The notes under the pieces are model-generated. The model was not told the DNA's origin and made no database searches. It saw only the letters and a list, made by a program, of their open reading frames with translations. A stretch of 64,000 nt of DNA from positions 265,445,519-265,509,518 of the forward strand of contig CM040118.1 of NCBI GenBank assembly GCA_022559845.1. Direction: 5' to 3'. This document shows, in pieces, positions 35,380 to 47,200 of the stretch. Position 1 is the stretch's first letter. Every line of letters starts with the position of its first letter. The DNA is from Amorphophallus konjac. Lineage: Eukaryota; Streptophyta; Magnoliopsida; Alismatales; Araceae. A program made the translations under genes and the position numbers.

Positions 35380-38067
35380 TTTTGAGTCCTACGTAATTTT
35401 TATTTGAGTCATTTGATGTAATTTTCATTTTACTTGAGTCATGTCCCTAGGTCTTGTGCTTATTTCCCTAAGTTTGAGTGTCATTAGGTTGTCTAGTTAG
35501 CTATTGGGCCCAATTCATTGGGCTTGGCCCAAGGGCTCCCCCTACCCCCTCGGTTATTTGTCATTGAGTCATTTGTCAGGAACTTTTGTAGAAATGTGGG
35601 TTTCCTATATATAGGACCCCATTCCCCCCCATTTCAACTTAATGAATCAATGAATGAAAAACTTGCCATTTTGAGAGTTCAAGCTTCTTATCTAGTGGAG
35701 AGATTCTATTATTTGGGTGAGAAACCCTAGGGGAGAGATTCCCCACCCATCCCTCTCTTAATTTCTCTCTTTCACTCCCCTTTCTCTCTCCTCCACACCA
35801 AATTTCAAAATTCTTCTCTCTCCTCCCCTCCCAACCACCTCCACTCTCCCACCTACCCCATTAAAGGTCACTCCCCTTCCCCACACATCCCATTACTCCA
35901 CCCCCTAGTCCCAAGAGAGCTTCCACCAATCCTAGCTCCACCCCCAACCCCCAACTACCCCACCCACTTTCCCAAGCACCCTTCCCACTACCCCAAGCAC
36001 TCATTCCCTTCCCCAACACAACCCCTCCCATCCCCAAGACCACCATTGAATACCCTTCATTAAGTAAAATTCAAACTCACCTTCCCTCCACTCACTTGTG
36101 CCCCCCTCACCTTCTCCTCTCCCCCACCCTCCCAAATTCGTAGCTCCTCCTCCCACCACCTGTTAGACCCCCTTCCAGACCCCATTCTTCCCTTCCCCCA
36201 CCTTAGAACACCCCCTCCTAGACCCCCTCACAGCCCGGGCTTTCCCCACACTCATCCACCCCCATTTTCCATCCCATATACCCCATTCCCCCCATCATCT
36301 TCAACCTACAGCTCTCAACCGAAGATCTACAGAAGAGCAGCAGCTTTCAGAGGTGACCACGGCTTCCTCTGGACGTTTTTGAAGAATCAAGAGCAATCGT
36401 TGGAAGCATCTCCCAGTCTTCTTCGCAACGGCGGTGGTTTCATCGTCATCCGAGCTGTGTACTGCCCGGGAGCTCCGTTCTCCCACAACTGCGCAGAGCT
36501 GCCCCGGCTGAGTACCAGAACCGGATTAGAAGCTCTGCCACGACTAACCTCAGAGGAATCAGCCCAAGAGCTCTTCTGTAAAGTTCTTCTTCCTCCTGTC
36601 TACTTTCCGAATCATGAAGCGGAGTTCCGTTCGGCATCCTGTGGCAGGAGTTATCCTATTTCTCCCTCAGTTACGTGGCCCTGCTGCCCACAGTCTGCTT
36701 CGACCAGTCGCCATTGTTCTGCATCCCATGATCTTCTCGGACATCGGTTGGCTTCCCCGTGAGTTTTGCTGAGAAGAGTACTTGTCCACGATTCCAACGA
36801 CTTTGACGGTGCTCGATTCTGAGTTCGGGAGCTGTCGGGGCATCCTTTGCAACCAGCGGTTGGAAACCATGGGCTAGCTCTGTAGAGATCCTGATCCTGA
36901 GAGAAAGATTCACCACGACAAACCCCGTAGGAATCAGGCCACGAGCTCTTCTACAAAGTTCTTCCGCTTCCTGTCTACTTTCAGAATCAAGAAGCGGAAC
37001 TCCGTTCGGCATCTGGCAGAAGAAGTTAAAAATTTTCTTCCTCAGGCGTGTGACTCTGCTTCCCACAGTCTGCACCGACCCCCACTCACTGTTCTGGGTC
37101 CCCTGATCTTCTCCGGCATCTTTCGACTTCCTCGTCAGTTCTGTTGCAAAGAAGACTCATCCACGGTTCCAGTGGCTCTGGTGGCACCTGATTCGGAGTT
37201 TGGGAGTGGCCGAGGCAACCTCTTCTTCCTGCTGTTAGTAACCAGTTGCTGTCAGTCCGAGAATCAGCGTCCCTGTTCGAGCTCCTGCCCAGGCCAGCAG
37301 CGACCCCAGAAGAATTCGGAAAAATTCAGAGGCACTCCAGTTCCAGTAACAAAGATTTTCCCACTGGTCTCGCCCTCAGCAAAATTCTTGATCACGTTCT
37401 GCAGCCACAGTACCGACTATCTGTCCATAATTGCCGAGAGAAGGCAGATTCAGCATATTCACTTCATCATCGTTTTAGCCCTAGTTTTCCCCACCCCGCT
37501 TGGCCGGCTGAAGGCCCCTCCCTGCGTGGAGGTAGTTTTGATTGTAAATATCATCTTCCCTTCCCCACGATCCCCCCCTTTCATGGGGTGTAGTGTTGTA
37601 ATAGCTTAAACAGGTCAAGCTACCCCGGCGCGGCGTGTGGGGAACCCACGCTTCCCCGCTCGCCCTCGTCTCCGAGCGGGACCGGTTTCTTCAAACCGGT
37701 CGAGTAAGTGCTCCAAACTTTGCTCTAATTTGTGCTTGTTCTTTCAATATTAGGTCATAAACTCCGCTGGCCGTGAATGAGAGCCCGATCCTTAAGCTCT
37801 TGTGCTATAAGTGATCACCGTGGGAAAAGAGAGAAATCGGTGCCTTTGGTACTTGGTCGGCCCCATTGTCTTGGGCTTCCACATCCAATGGGAATCAAGT
37901 CTTGGCCTTGCTGGCCCTCTACCAGTAAGGGCCCAACCCCTCAACCTCACCTTGGCATTGCCAAGTTACCCCGGGCTTGGGTGAGCGACGAGAGAGCGGC
38001 GGCCCAAATTGGCCCATTTAGATTGCGAATGTGCTTGCTTGCTTAAGTCCAAGGTCGTGTCACATCA
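35298..38067 (+). repeat. N 3' LTR
   Basis: Near-identical to 29682-32450. Its first 82 bases also encode the last residues of the N protein. Confidence 0.92.
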
Positions 38068-38072
38068 GGAAC

Positions 38073-38122
38073 CCATTCCCCGGACATGGAACGCAGCCGC
38101 ACTACGCAGATTCTATTTCTAA
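38073..38122 (+). pseudogene. R2 pol, last codons after the N insertion
   Basis: Encodes the end of integrase (RTWNAAALRRFYF, TAA), matching the end of R1 pol at 11703-11752. Confidence 0.8.
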
Positions 38123-39325
38123 AGTTGTATAGCAAGATTGAATGAAATTTTATTCCCTCTCCATTCATTCAAATAATTGTTAGTACATCAGATAGGCAAA
38201 TGCCAGTACATCACATAGCAAAAGGCAAAAATCCGTCTAACACCGCTTCAAGAGGCCATCGCTCGGCTGACTCGGTCTTGATCTCCTTGCGTCCAGCCAC
38301 TGACTCTGCCTCGTGTGGAAACTGGCTCGGACAAGAGGTGGTCGAGCCAGTTGGCTCGGGTGGCCCGTGACAAAGGTGACAGAGGGACTGCGGAAGGAAG
38401 GCTACCTCCCAAGTTGGCAACAACCAGGAAAAAGGAGCGCCGTGAAGGCCTCCCCTCTTCCAATCTGCCAACTCCTTGGAAGGAAGGAGAGAGCGAGCAG
38501 CCCCCGAAGAGTGAAAGAAATGAAGAGCAGAAGAGGGAAAAAGAGGCTGCAGACGGAGGAAGGCTTCGGTGAGGAGGGAACTTGATGCGCCTCCCCCCCA
38601 TGCAGAGGGGGAGTGGCGGCAGGCTTCCCTGATGCCCCCATCGGTCCTCCGCCTCGATGCCCGCCCGGAAGCCACGCCAAAACTGAGAAAGGGCAAGAGC
38701 CGTGCCCTCACATGTCGAAGCCCTCTCCAGATCCGCGCGGTGACCGTCGGACCCGTTTTAAACCCACGCGGCGACCGTGGGACCCGTCCAACAAGCTAGG
38801 ACGGCAAGAGCCCTCCGCTCCCCGTCGTCGGCGGCGTCGCCCTCCGAAGGATCCTCCATGCTCCGAATGCAAGGGCACAACGCAGAGTGAGGAGGAAGGA
38901 GTGAGGAAAGAATGTTAGAGAAAATCCCAAGCAGTAAAGAGGAAATGGCGCCTTTCGGTCCTTCTTATAGGCCAAAGGAGGCTACACGCCTTAAATGACC
39001 CCCCCCCTCGGAAACACGCCAAAGGATTTCTCCCCTGAACAGTCACCTCCAACTCCTCGTTTCCCGCCCTAGTGGGATTCACGAAGCGGCCTGACATTCA
39101 AAGCATGAGGGAACGGAAGGACGCCCCATCAAAAGCCTACCAAAACAGCGTGCGAAAACCACGCAGGACATATCGGCACTTGCCAACTACTTCAGATATG
39201 CCAACCAAATCATAGCAAGGACAGCGATCAAACAAGTAAGACATTTATTATCTCATAAAGAGGGAACTCCCTAAAGGAGGAAAGAGAGACAAACAAGAGG
39301 AAGGGGCAAAATAAGGCAAAATACA
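38123..39325. other. R2 spacer between pol and the antisense gene
   Basis: Aligns with R1 11753-12999. No plus-strand gene. On the minus strand a frame with LCHGPPEPTGSTT (near 38345) is shared with R1, but the neighbouring frames break. Confidence 0.5.
38758..38859 (-). other. Candidate second antisense start in R2 (short ORF)
   Basis: Minus-strand ATGGAGGATCC opens MEDPSEGDAADDGE and stops after 33 codons. It corresponds to 12533 in R1. A CTATAAG site lies about 110 bp upstream on the minus strand. Confidence 0.25.
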
Positions 39326-41933
39326 TCAGGCCTCGGGCCCACTTTGATGCTCGAGAACGGCGGAAGGGGACGCGTCATCCCCGGCGCCTTCGGTGACGGC
39401 CCGCTCGGACATTGACCTCGCCTGTGCGAGAACTGTCTCAGTCGTGAGCCCTCCCAAAACGCCCGGAGCCGGTGACCCCGATGGAGGCGACCCCTCCGAA
39501 TCTTCCCCGACCGATGATGAGGAGCTAGAAATCGATTCATCCGAGTCATAACGCTGGCCAAAGGGGAACTTGATCCTGGAGTTTTGCTCGTCGGCGTAGT
39601 TTATCGCCCAGCGATAGCCCTACTTGAACCCCTTCCGGGCGCCCCGGCGAAGTGCTACATCGTAATAGGGTAGGGCGGCTTCCACCAGGTCGGCCGAGTA
39701 AGCATCCGAGCTCCTGTAGCACTCGATTGCCTCTGCCTCGATCTGCCCCGCCCTTCTGACGAGCTCGACCCGAGCCCGCTCCGCCTTGACCGCACGCTCC
39801 TCCGCCCGAGCCCGGTCCACCTCGGCCTCAGAGCGGAGGCGCTCCGCCGCCTCCGCCCGATCTAGCAGCTCGGCGCGTTCGAGCTCCCAGCGATTGTCTA
39901 GCTCGAGGCGACGCAGACGCTCCTCCGCTAGGGATCGGCTTGTCCTCTCAAGAGACTCTCGGGTCTTGGCGAGCTGTTCGGTCAGCACCGCGGCTTCCAG
40001 TCGGCTCGCCCGCGCCACCTCTCGGAACGCGGAAAACTCCTGCCAGAGCCCCTCATGCTCCCCCTTGAGTCGGGCCAGTTTCCTCTCGCATCCCCCAAGG
40101 GTCCAGGCAAGGTTCGACCGCTCCGCCTCCATCCGGGCGTGCGCATCTGACATCAAAGCCGCCGACCGAGCTATGACCAGGCCGCCCTCCATCAGAACAT
40201 CAAGGATCCCGGGGGGGGGGGGGGGGGGTATTGCGCCTTTCTCCCCCCTTCGTCCTTGCGGCGATCGACCGGAAGACCCGATACGGATCGCCCGTAATAC
40301 CAAGCCTTTCCAAGGGCTCCGACAGAGGGAACCACTCCGCCCTGGGCACCCCGCCAGAAGGCTCTGCTCGAGTGACGGAGCTGACCGCCTCGCACACCAC
40401 GGTCGGTTGGGGTTGTGACGCCTCTCCGGGCGAACCCCCAATCTCGACCGGCGCCGCGGGATCGACCGCACCGGGAACTTCAAGCACTTGGGGCTGCAAC
40501 GCCCTCGCGGGTGAACCCCCAGCCCTGCCTGTCTCGGCCCGCACCTCGCCAACCGAGACATCACCGACTCCGACCGATCCCCCGGTCTTAGCGTCAGCTA
40601 CTTCAACATCGGCCCCCTCTACCCCCGTGGGGGGGAGAGCCGACCCATCGCCGCCCTCTGAGGGGCCCCCGGTCTCCTCGGCCCCCTCTCGCCTGGCAGG
40701 TGGGGGAGCTGGCCCCGAGGGGTCGGCCCCATCTTGCCCCCGAGAGGGGAGCGCCGCCGAGCCGGAGTCACCCCCGGCGGTAGAAGGAAGACCTGCCTTC
40801 TTGGCTCGTTTCCTGGCATTCACGGCCTCCCGCAACTTTCCCGCCGTGGGATCCTTGCGCTTCGTACCAGCTGGTCACGAAGATCCCTCGGGCCCCCCCC
40901 CCTTGCCCTTATCTCGGGCTTGGGTGCGACCCGCAGAAGCATCTGGTTCGTCGGCCGCCGAGTCATCTCCCAGATCAATGACCTCAGCAGCTTCCTCCAG
41001 AGGTTCCCGCCTCACGTCTGCAACAAAGGAAGAAGACCCGGTCAGGAGAAAGAAAGTAACTACCACCCCAGGAGAAGAGCCTCGAGAGCGGTACCTGTCG
41101 ACGTCAACCGCGTAAGCAAACACCATTCGATGTTCTCCGCCGTCACCAGCTCCTCGGTCGACTAGCGATTATCCAGCAGACGAGCGGCCTGCCGCTCCAC
41201 GCGGGGAGGGAACTCCTCCTGGCGAGGGGGAAGATTCGGGTGAAAATTGGGCGAGACCAGACATCTCCAAAACTCGTCCGTCGCCTCCGCCTTCACCCAG
41301 AAGAATTGGGTCTTCCACCCCTTGTGCAAGGAGTCCTTCGCTACGAGTGAGATGCAACTCCTGTTCCTCCTCGCCTGGATAAAGTAGACGCCCTTCCCCG
41401 CCGACGGGTGCACTTTCAACTCGAAAAAATAGTGAAAGAGGTCCAAGGAAGGAAAAATGTCGTGCTGACGATAGAGAATCCGAAAGGTGGAAAGAAGGAG
41501 ATACGAGTTGGCCACCAATTGAATAGGCGCCAACCGAAAAAACTCGAGAAGCTTAAGCCCGAAAGGCTCGAAGGGAAGGCGAAACCCACTCTTCCAAGCC
41601 AGAAGAAAAGTGCAAATGTGCCCCGTACGGCTGTCCAGACTCATCTCATACGGGGCGGCGGCAGCAAAGCTGTACCTGAGAGGCAAGCAAAAATGATGCT
41701 CCAGCTTCCTCACCTCGGCTTCCCCTAACTCACTGCAATTGGGAACGGGCTCCCGCCTCACCTACCCGATTTCCAAAGGCAGATCAGCCATCGAGCTGGA
41801 AGATGATCCCTCGCGCGAGCTTGAAGACTCCGGGGGGGGAAGGAAGTTGCCGGATCGCCTCCACGGTTATCCTCGCCAACTCCTCAAACGCCGCCGTAAG
41901 ACTTTGCGTCTCCACTGTGCTCTCACGGTGCAT
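39326..41933 (-). pseudogene. R2 antisense gene ('putative gypsy type transposon' family)
   Basis: Sister of the R1 antisense gene. ATG at 41933. A frameshift lies in a C-run near 41830 and a TAG near 41769. The domain with SGFRLPFEPF...FRLAPIQLVANSY is intact in 41162-41761. A TAG at 41162 is a CAG (Gln) in R1. Exon 1 ends at 41095 and exon 2 starts at 41017 in frame. An 18-G run at 40211-40228 shifts the frame between linker and coiled coil. The coiled coil ends GFK-TAG at 39620-39622, as in R1, with the frame conserved to TGA at 39326-39328. Confidence 0.75.
41018..41094 (-). other. Intron of the R2 antisense gene
   Basis: Minus-strand donor CAG|GTACC and acceptor TTTGTTGCAG|AC, 77 bp. 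Same position and phase as in R1, while the intron sequence has diverged. Confidence 0.75.
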
Positions 41934-42010
41934 CAAGGAGCCCCAGAAGCAAAGAAACTAAGGAAAGCCTAAAACCCTGAGAAGCCTAGAACGATGAACA
42001 GCGCCCAACG

Positions 42011-42020
42011 CCTATAAAAC
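42011..42020 (-). promoter_or_regulatory. Possible TATA box of the R2 antisense gene
   Basis: GTTTTATAGG on the minus strand, about 80 bp upstream of the ATG at 41933 and followed by a 'cagggttttaggctttcc' leader. R1 has GATAGG here. Confidence 0.4.
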
Positions 42021-42229
42021 CCAGGAGGAAGGCAGCACGTCGTTCCATGCTCCGAGAAAAGGGGGGCCCCTTCATTTCAAATCCGTCAGGATCATCATTA
42101 CGGGCCCAGGCGACCACTACACGTGGCTCCATAACGCCAACAGAATTCCACCCACCTGAGCCACGCCGGTCCAAAGCCTCAAAAACTACTCGACCGAGGC
42201 TCCATGGCTCGGGAGTAGGAGGGGGACAA

Positions 42230-43016
42230 GTGGAGAGGGGGATTTCTACAGCCCACTCCAAGAGCAGCCCAACAAGACCCAACAGGGCCCAACGAGGCAA
42301 GCTCACCTGAGTGACAACCCACAGGGCCCACTCGGAAAAGTCCAATAAAACAATGCTCGAGGAAACAACTCTCCTAGGCGGCCCCAAGGCTCGGAGAGCC
42401 CGAGCCTCGGTCAGGTCATAGGAAGACCCGCGCACGAGCTACCCCTCCACCCGAAGGGGGGAAGCGCTAGCCGGTCTATCCGACCCATCTCCTCACCGAG
42501 CTAGGCCTATCGCCCGATAGGGCCGGCCCCCTTAAGCTCGGGACGACCGATGAGGTAATCATCATTGCAGCCGTTAGAGTCCGTAGCGGGCCAATCACTA
42601 AGAAGTCCAGGAGCTCCGGTTTCCCCGCGAGGCGATAACGTTCCCACGATAAGGCCATGAAAGCCCACGTTGAGGATGTAACTCCCGCCGGAAACCCCTA
42701 AGCTTGCAGGACTCTTGAAGGCGGTGTACTATTTAAACCAGGGATACCCTCCGGTGGAAGGTAAGGGCCACTAAGGCACTCATACACCCAAAACTCCTGA
42801 GCACAATCTGCTTCACCCCTTTGGTGGAGAGGAATCTCACGCACTAGTTTTTCTCCTCCCCATTATTGCTTCCACCACAGCTCTACTGACTTAACCATCG
42901 GAGGGTTTTTCCCCAGGGAAACCCCCTGGGCCCTCTGATACGTTTCCTTGTCTTGCAGTTCATCTTCTGGTGATCCACAGCCCGCTCAGGACACAGCGCG
43001 AGATTTCGCCTCTTCA
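42230..43016 (+). repeat. R2 3' LTR
   Basis: Direct repeat of 23479-24264, ending CTCTTCA, then CCTGG. Confidence 0.93.
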
Positions 43017-43021
43017 CCTGG

Positions 43022-44844
43022 CACTTAGCCAGTTAGATACGGTCACAATAGAGCCGCTTCAAGGGTCATGTGGTCACACCTGGGCCGCAACCTGATGGTA
43101 GCGGTCCCAAAAGGGCCGTAATTAAACAGGACAGTCCCGATTCCGAGCTGTAAAACCATGCGATCCGATCGAGTCAATAGGTGCAGGATTTGGGGTACAA
43201 CCCGCCCGGCGTCCTAGTGGGAATCCCAGGCTCGCGGGGGCTTACGGAGGTCTCATAATAGAGGTCCTAGTCCGACGAAAGGAATATCCGGTGGAGAGTC
43301 CCAACTACTAAAAGATTATGGGCTAATAAAACATCAGAAAATAGTGTATGACGGTCAGACAGTACCACTGGAGTGGCGTGACTGTCAGATCAAACATAGT
43401 AAGTTTTCCTCATTGTATTATAACCATTTTAACAATAATTTACAATTTATGCTTTATTGATTGATGTAGAAGGAAAAAAATATGATTGTAGATGGACAAG
43501 GCAAAAATCCAGTCATGACATATCTTAATCAAGCATGTTTCATATATTCCAAATTTTTATGTGGGTTTCTATCCTACGCATATACTTTAATAAGGTAAAA
43601 CACACTTATTAAAACATCAAACCAAGTATAATCTGTGCGTCCAAGGTGGTCTGTCATGGGCGGCTAACCAGGGTAACGGTCGGTCGATAGACCGCTTCAC
43701 GATATGATTTATCACAAATTTTAAAATGAAAATCTATAGGCAGAGACGGTCTGTCGAGCGACCGCTCTGAATAAAAAATTGTCTAATGTAGGCCGCAAAG
43801 ATCTAGGATGGTCCAATGAAATAGACGGCCTATTGCGAGACCGCTAGGTTCCAGGGCGGTTCCTGTTGCGACCGCAACAAAGACGACGCGTCCGGTCTCC
43901 GACGAACTCCGATAGACCCCCATTCCATTCCAGCAACAAATTCATGCGGAGTGATGCATAAAAATTGGGCAAAATAGCCTCAATAAAAAGAGGACATAAA
44001 GGCGCATAACATGTCAAGATTAATTGAATTTTTAGCCTACCTACACCCAGCATTGATTCGATCAAGATGCTAACATGATCGGTGCCCTAATGTTGACATG
44101 CTCTGACTAAAATAGGCAATACGCACGTTATACTGAACAATAATTGGGGCTTTTACTACAAACAGAAAGAAGACTTGAAGACGCTTCCAATGGTGTATCT
44201 TTATTCGATTTTGGACCACTACTACCTACCTTAATCGAAGGAAGAAGAGGACGAAGGTAGCTGAGTACGCGAGACGAACACCCTCCAGAACTCGCCGAAG
44301 TCCCTCCTTGATCGCGCTCCTCACCGGCTGCCGCAGCAAATAGGGTTTCTGGGTCGGTCGAGGGTTTAATTTATAGGGGCAATTGAATCTTAGGGGTGTT
44401 GATAAGGCTGGGAAGAGTCCCATGAACTCGATGCGCGTGGGAATCGCGCATTGACCAAGTCGCGCCGCCATCTCTCCCAAAATTGGACCTCTAGATTTAG
44501 GGTTTCCATACACAACGAGAGGAAAAATGGGCTACCCATCAAGGCCGTTCGAATGGGCCTGGTTTGGGCTCAAATGATCAAGATTTGGGCTCGGATTAAG
44601 CGATCTAAGGTCTGATTAGATTAAACTCGATTTTAACCCTAATTCTATTAATTCGGCTTGATAAAAATTTTATTTAGGGTTCGACTAAGAGGACAAATTG
44701 CCTAAACTTTTAGTCCTCTACACGAGTATGAATTTTTTAGATTTTTATAAATAAACTTCACCTAAAGGAATTTTCAATTTAATAATAAAAAATTTTCTCA
44801 ATTATTGCCCTTTATATTATTTATTAAATTCTCGGGATGCTACA
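43022..44844 (-). repeat. Minus-strand chromovirus 3' LTR, proximal part
   Basis: Starts (minus strand) TGTAGCATCCCGAG right after a polypurine tract and runs to the R2 insertion. Contains GGTC-N8-GACC repeats near 43675 and 43745 and diverged ones around them, and a TATA box at 44369. Confidence 0.7.
44369..44375 (-). promoter_or_regulatory. TATA box of the minus-strand chromovirus LTR
   Basis: TATAAAT on the minus strand, about 470 bp into the LTR, followed by an 'aaaccctcgaccgac' leader. Confidence 0.45.
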
Positions 44845-44858
44845 CCCTCCCCCACTTT
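44845..44858 (-). other. Polypurine tract of the minus-strand chromovirus
   Basis: Minus strand reads AAAGTGGGGGAGGG directly before the LTR start. Confidence 0.75.
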
Positions 44859-44941
44859 AAGGAATTTGGTCCTCTAAATTCAGTGCACTTTATCAAAATG
44901 GTGAAAAACTAAGGTTACTGACCTTAAAATAAATCAAGGTA

Positions 44942-45177
44942 TTACTGTCTGATAGCTTCTTCAGACTCCCAAGTAGCTTCCTCGATCCCACGTCGGCTCC
45001 ACTGAATTTTGACCATCGGTATGGACCGATTCCTGAGTTGTTGTTGTTTCTGGTCCAAAATCTTGATGGGTCTCTCCTCATAAGTCAAATCTTCCTTCAA
45101 CTCTAGATCCGCATGTTGAATGATGTGCGCGGGGTCGTAAACATACTTCCGTATCATAGACACATGGAAAACATTAT
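44942..45177 (-). pseudogene. Chromodomain end of a Tekay-like pol
   Basis: Minus strand encodes VFHVSMIRKYVYDPAHII, LTYEERPIKILDQKQQ and IQWSRRGIEEATWESEEAIRQ-stop. This is the integrase tail and chromodomain (W and E of the 'VKxxW...EEATWE' signature) of Tekay-type chromoviruses, which directs insertion to chromatin. The rest of pol is absent here because a T-like fragment begins at 45178. Confidence 0.8.
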
Positions 45178-45363
45178 TGTAGATATATTTTTCTAAATCT
45201 AAAGAAAGATGTGTGGGTGTGTGAGTGGATGGAAATAAGTAATGTGGCACTAAATGAATCATGGAAAGAAATAAACAACACAATGAAATCAATCACCCAC
45301 GCACACTATCAGATCGTGATCGCCACCAAGATAAATAGTGCGAGGAGAGGCGCACTACGTACC
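45178..45363 (-). repeat. Minus-strand T-like LTR fragment, end part
   Basis: On the minus strand it contains 'cttggtggcgatcacg', found also at 20991-21006 in the T LTR, and ends TCTACA beside the interrupted chromovirus pol. Athila separates it from 56929-58267. Confidence 0.6.
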
Positions 45364-45786
45364 TGATAACTGCATATTTTTACCTATTAAAAAGCCATTA
45401 TAAACATTTCTTTTGAGCTTTAATGATAATAAATATGCATGTATCACATCTATTTTGAAGTTCGAATCAACTCCCTAATTTGTGAAATTAAATAAATATT
45501 TACGATAATTTTTATGTATTTTTACAAGTCCTCGATGAGAGAAGGAGAATAAGAAACCAAATAAAAAAAAAAGGAAAAGAAAATAATAAAAATAACAAAA
45601 AAATAATTGATGAGTCAAATGTTCACTTTAAATAAATAAAATAAAAAGAAAAAAATCATAATTTTCTAACATGTTTTAACATTTATAACATATTTATAAG
45701 ATTTATTAAGCTATATATATGTTATATATATATATTATATTAATATGTGTGTGTGTGTTTTGTGCGCAGGAAGCAGGTGAAGAAGT

Positions 45787-45811
45787 GGGGGCGGGATTCG
45801 ATCCCGCCCCC
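45787..45811. other. Perfect 11-bp GC hairpin in the Athila LTR
   Basis: GGGGGCGGGAT, loop TCG, ATCCCGCCCCC. Present unchanged in the 3' LTR near 55540-55564, about 370 bp upstream of the TATA box. Confidence 0.8.
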
Positions 45812-46179
45812 TCCTCAAATCGCGCCCCCCTCCTCTGTTCGCACGGACCAGGAAGAAGAAGAGAAGGGGCGGGCGCACAGCGCCGCCCCCCTCTCCCCTC
45901 CTCACATCCGCGGGCGCACCGCGCCGCCGCCGCCCCCCCTCTGTCTGCTAGCGGTGGGCGCACCGCGCCGCCGCGCGGCCCTCTCTCCATCCGGCGCATC
46001 GCGCCCTCCGAACCCATGTCGGCAGAATCAACAAAATGAGCCACCAAAGAAGGAAGAAAGAAGAAGCAAATGGCAAGAAAAAAATTATAAAAAATTAGGA
46101 ATGTGCTTACCACATGTTAATAAAGGAAGTATAGTCAAATTTGTGCATTGAAGGGGTGTACAAGGGTGTTCTATAATCC

Positions 46180-46187
46180 TATAAATA
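46180..46187 (+). promoter_or_regulatory. TATA box of the Athila LTR
   Basis: TATAAATA, followed by 'gacccctatatacaagg'. Sets the U3/R boundary some 30 bp downstream. Confidence 0.65.
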
Positions 46188-47180
46188 GACCCCTATATAC
46201 AAGGATTAAAGGAGGAAGGGTGGAAAGGATAGCATTTTGTTTAGAAAGCCATTTGTTTTGAGTTTTGAGTTGTGAGCTTTGATTGTTTTGAGAGTTTAGC
46301 CACTTTGTAATGAGTGATTTGAGAGATTTTAATACAATATTAGTTGTTTTCTTGTGTTAATTATATTTTGTTCTTGGTGTTCTTATGCATGTTCTTACTG
46401 TTCTTCGCCCTTTTTCATGTTGTTATGATCCCCGTTTGTAATTTCTTTCTTCATCAAAGTTGTTCCTGTTTACATTCCCCACACTTTTTATGTTCACCAC
46501 TTTTTCTGATTCTATCTCGTTCTTAATCTATAGCCTAATCTTCTTAATTCTGTTTAGAGTAATTACTGTTCATCCGTGGTGATACCCTGTACCATTTCAT
46601 CATTTTGAAGCCTTTACAATCCTCAAATAACTCTGAGTTCTTCATGAAAGTTGTTCTCAACTTGTAGATCTAAGTTTTCTTCTTCTTGCCCGTTGTCCAA
46701 TTCTTCTTTGTTTGAGCTCTAGAATTAATTTTCTAAGCTGCTGTTTTTCTGTCAGGTACTATTCATCCGACCCCTGTTTTTAAAGCTTTTCACCTTCTTC
46801 CTTTCATCTTTTGATTTTGAGTTCTTCATCAATCTTCTTCCTCTCGTTTTTCTCTACAACTTTGCTGTTTTCCATTTCGTCTAAATCCTTCTAATTTTAA
46901 AGATAGGTTGTCTCCAAACTTGCTGTTATTCAGAGTCAACATTCCATGTGTTTCTTAATCATGTGTAATTAGTGTAATTAGCTTAAAACCATGTCAAATT
47001 ATACTTTTTCAAGCAAAAGAAATTGTATCCATACTATTTAAGAAAACTTTGTTCCCTGTGGATCGACCCGTCTTCACCACTTTACTCGAATTTAAATCTT
47101 TTTAAGTGCGTGATTTCGGTATAATATAACGTTGATAAGCGGGCGTATTAACGACGCGCTTTCACCGCTACATCAATTTT

Positions 47181-47200
47181 TGGCGCCGTTGCCGGGGAAC
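47181..47200 (+). other. Athila primer-binding site (tRNA-Asp)
   Basis: TGGCGCCGTTGCCGGGGAAC, five bases after the LTR end, is complementary to the 3' end of plant tRNA-Asp (…CCCCGGCAACGGCGCCA). Confidence 0.92.

Larger units (their letters stand above)
29682..38067 (+). mobile_element. N: non-autonomous LTR element with a gag/integrase-tail ORF
   Basis: LTRs 29682-32450 and 35298-38067 (2,769 and 2,770 bp) start TGATGGGGACATC and end GTGTCACATCA. GGAAC is duplicated at 29677-29681 and 38068-38072. The internal part is only about 2.85 kb and has no RT, RNase H, protease or integrase core, so it must borrow enzymes. LTR copies differ by about 2-3% over the first 440 bp I compared. Confidence 0.92.
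23479..43016 (+). mobile_element. R2: Tat/Retand-type retrotransposon with nested element N
   Basis: LTRs at 23479-24264 and 42230-43016 begin TGGAGAGGGGGA and end CTCTTCA. They are flanked by CCTGG at 23474-23478 and 43017-43021. Gene order is as in R1, and the internal sequence is a close sister. Element N (8,386 bp plus TSD) interrupts pol, so R2 itself is about 11.1 kb. By eye the LTRs differ at about 23 of 786 positions, fewer than in R1. Confidence 0.93.
45364..47175 (+). repeat. Athila 5' LTR
   Basis: AT-rich apart from a GC-rich block (about 45780-46015) with repeated 'gcgcaccgcgccgccg'. The ORFs of 106, 134 and 135 codons across this block overlap on both strands and are not supported as genes. 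TATA box at 46180. Confidence 0.95.

Noticed and set aside
45787..45811. tRNA-like B box (GATTCGATCCC) in the Athila LTR
   Set aside because: No A box, acceptor stem or tRNA fold around it; the match comes from the GC hairpin.
45706..46151. ORFs of 106-135 codons in the Athila LTR GC block (and copies at 55459-55904)
   Set aside because: They overlap on both strands, arise from GC-rich low-complexity DNA and lie upstream of or across the promoter region.
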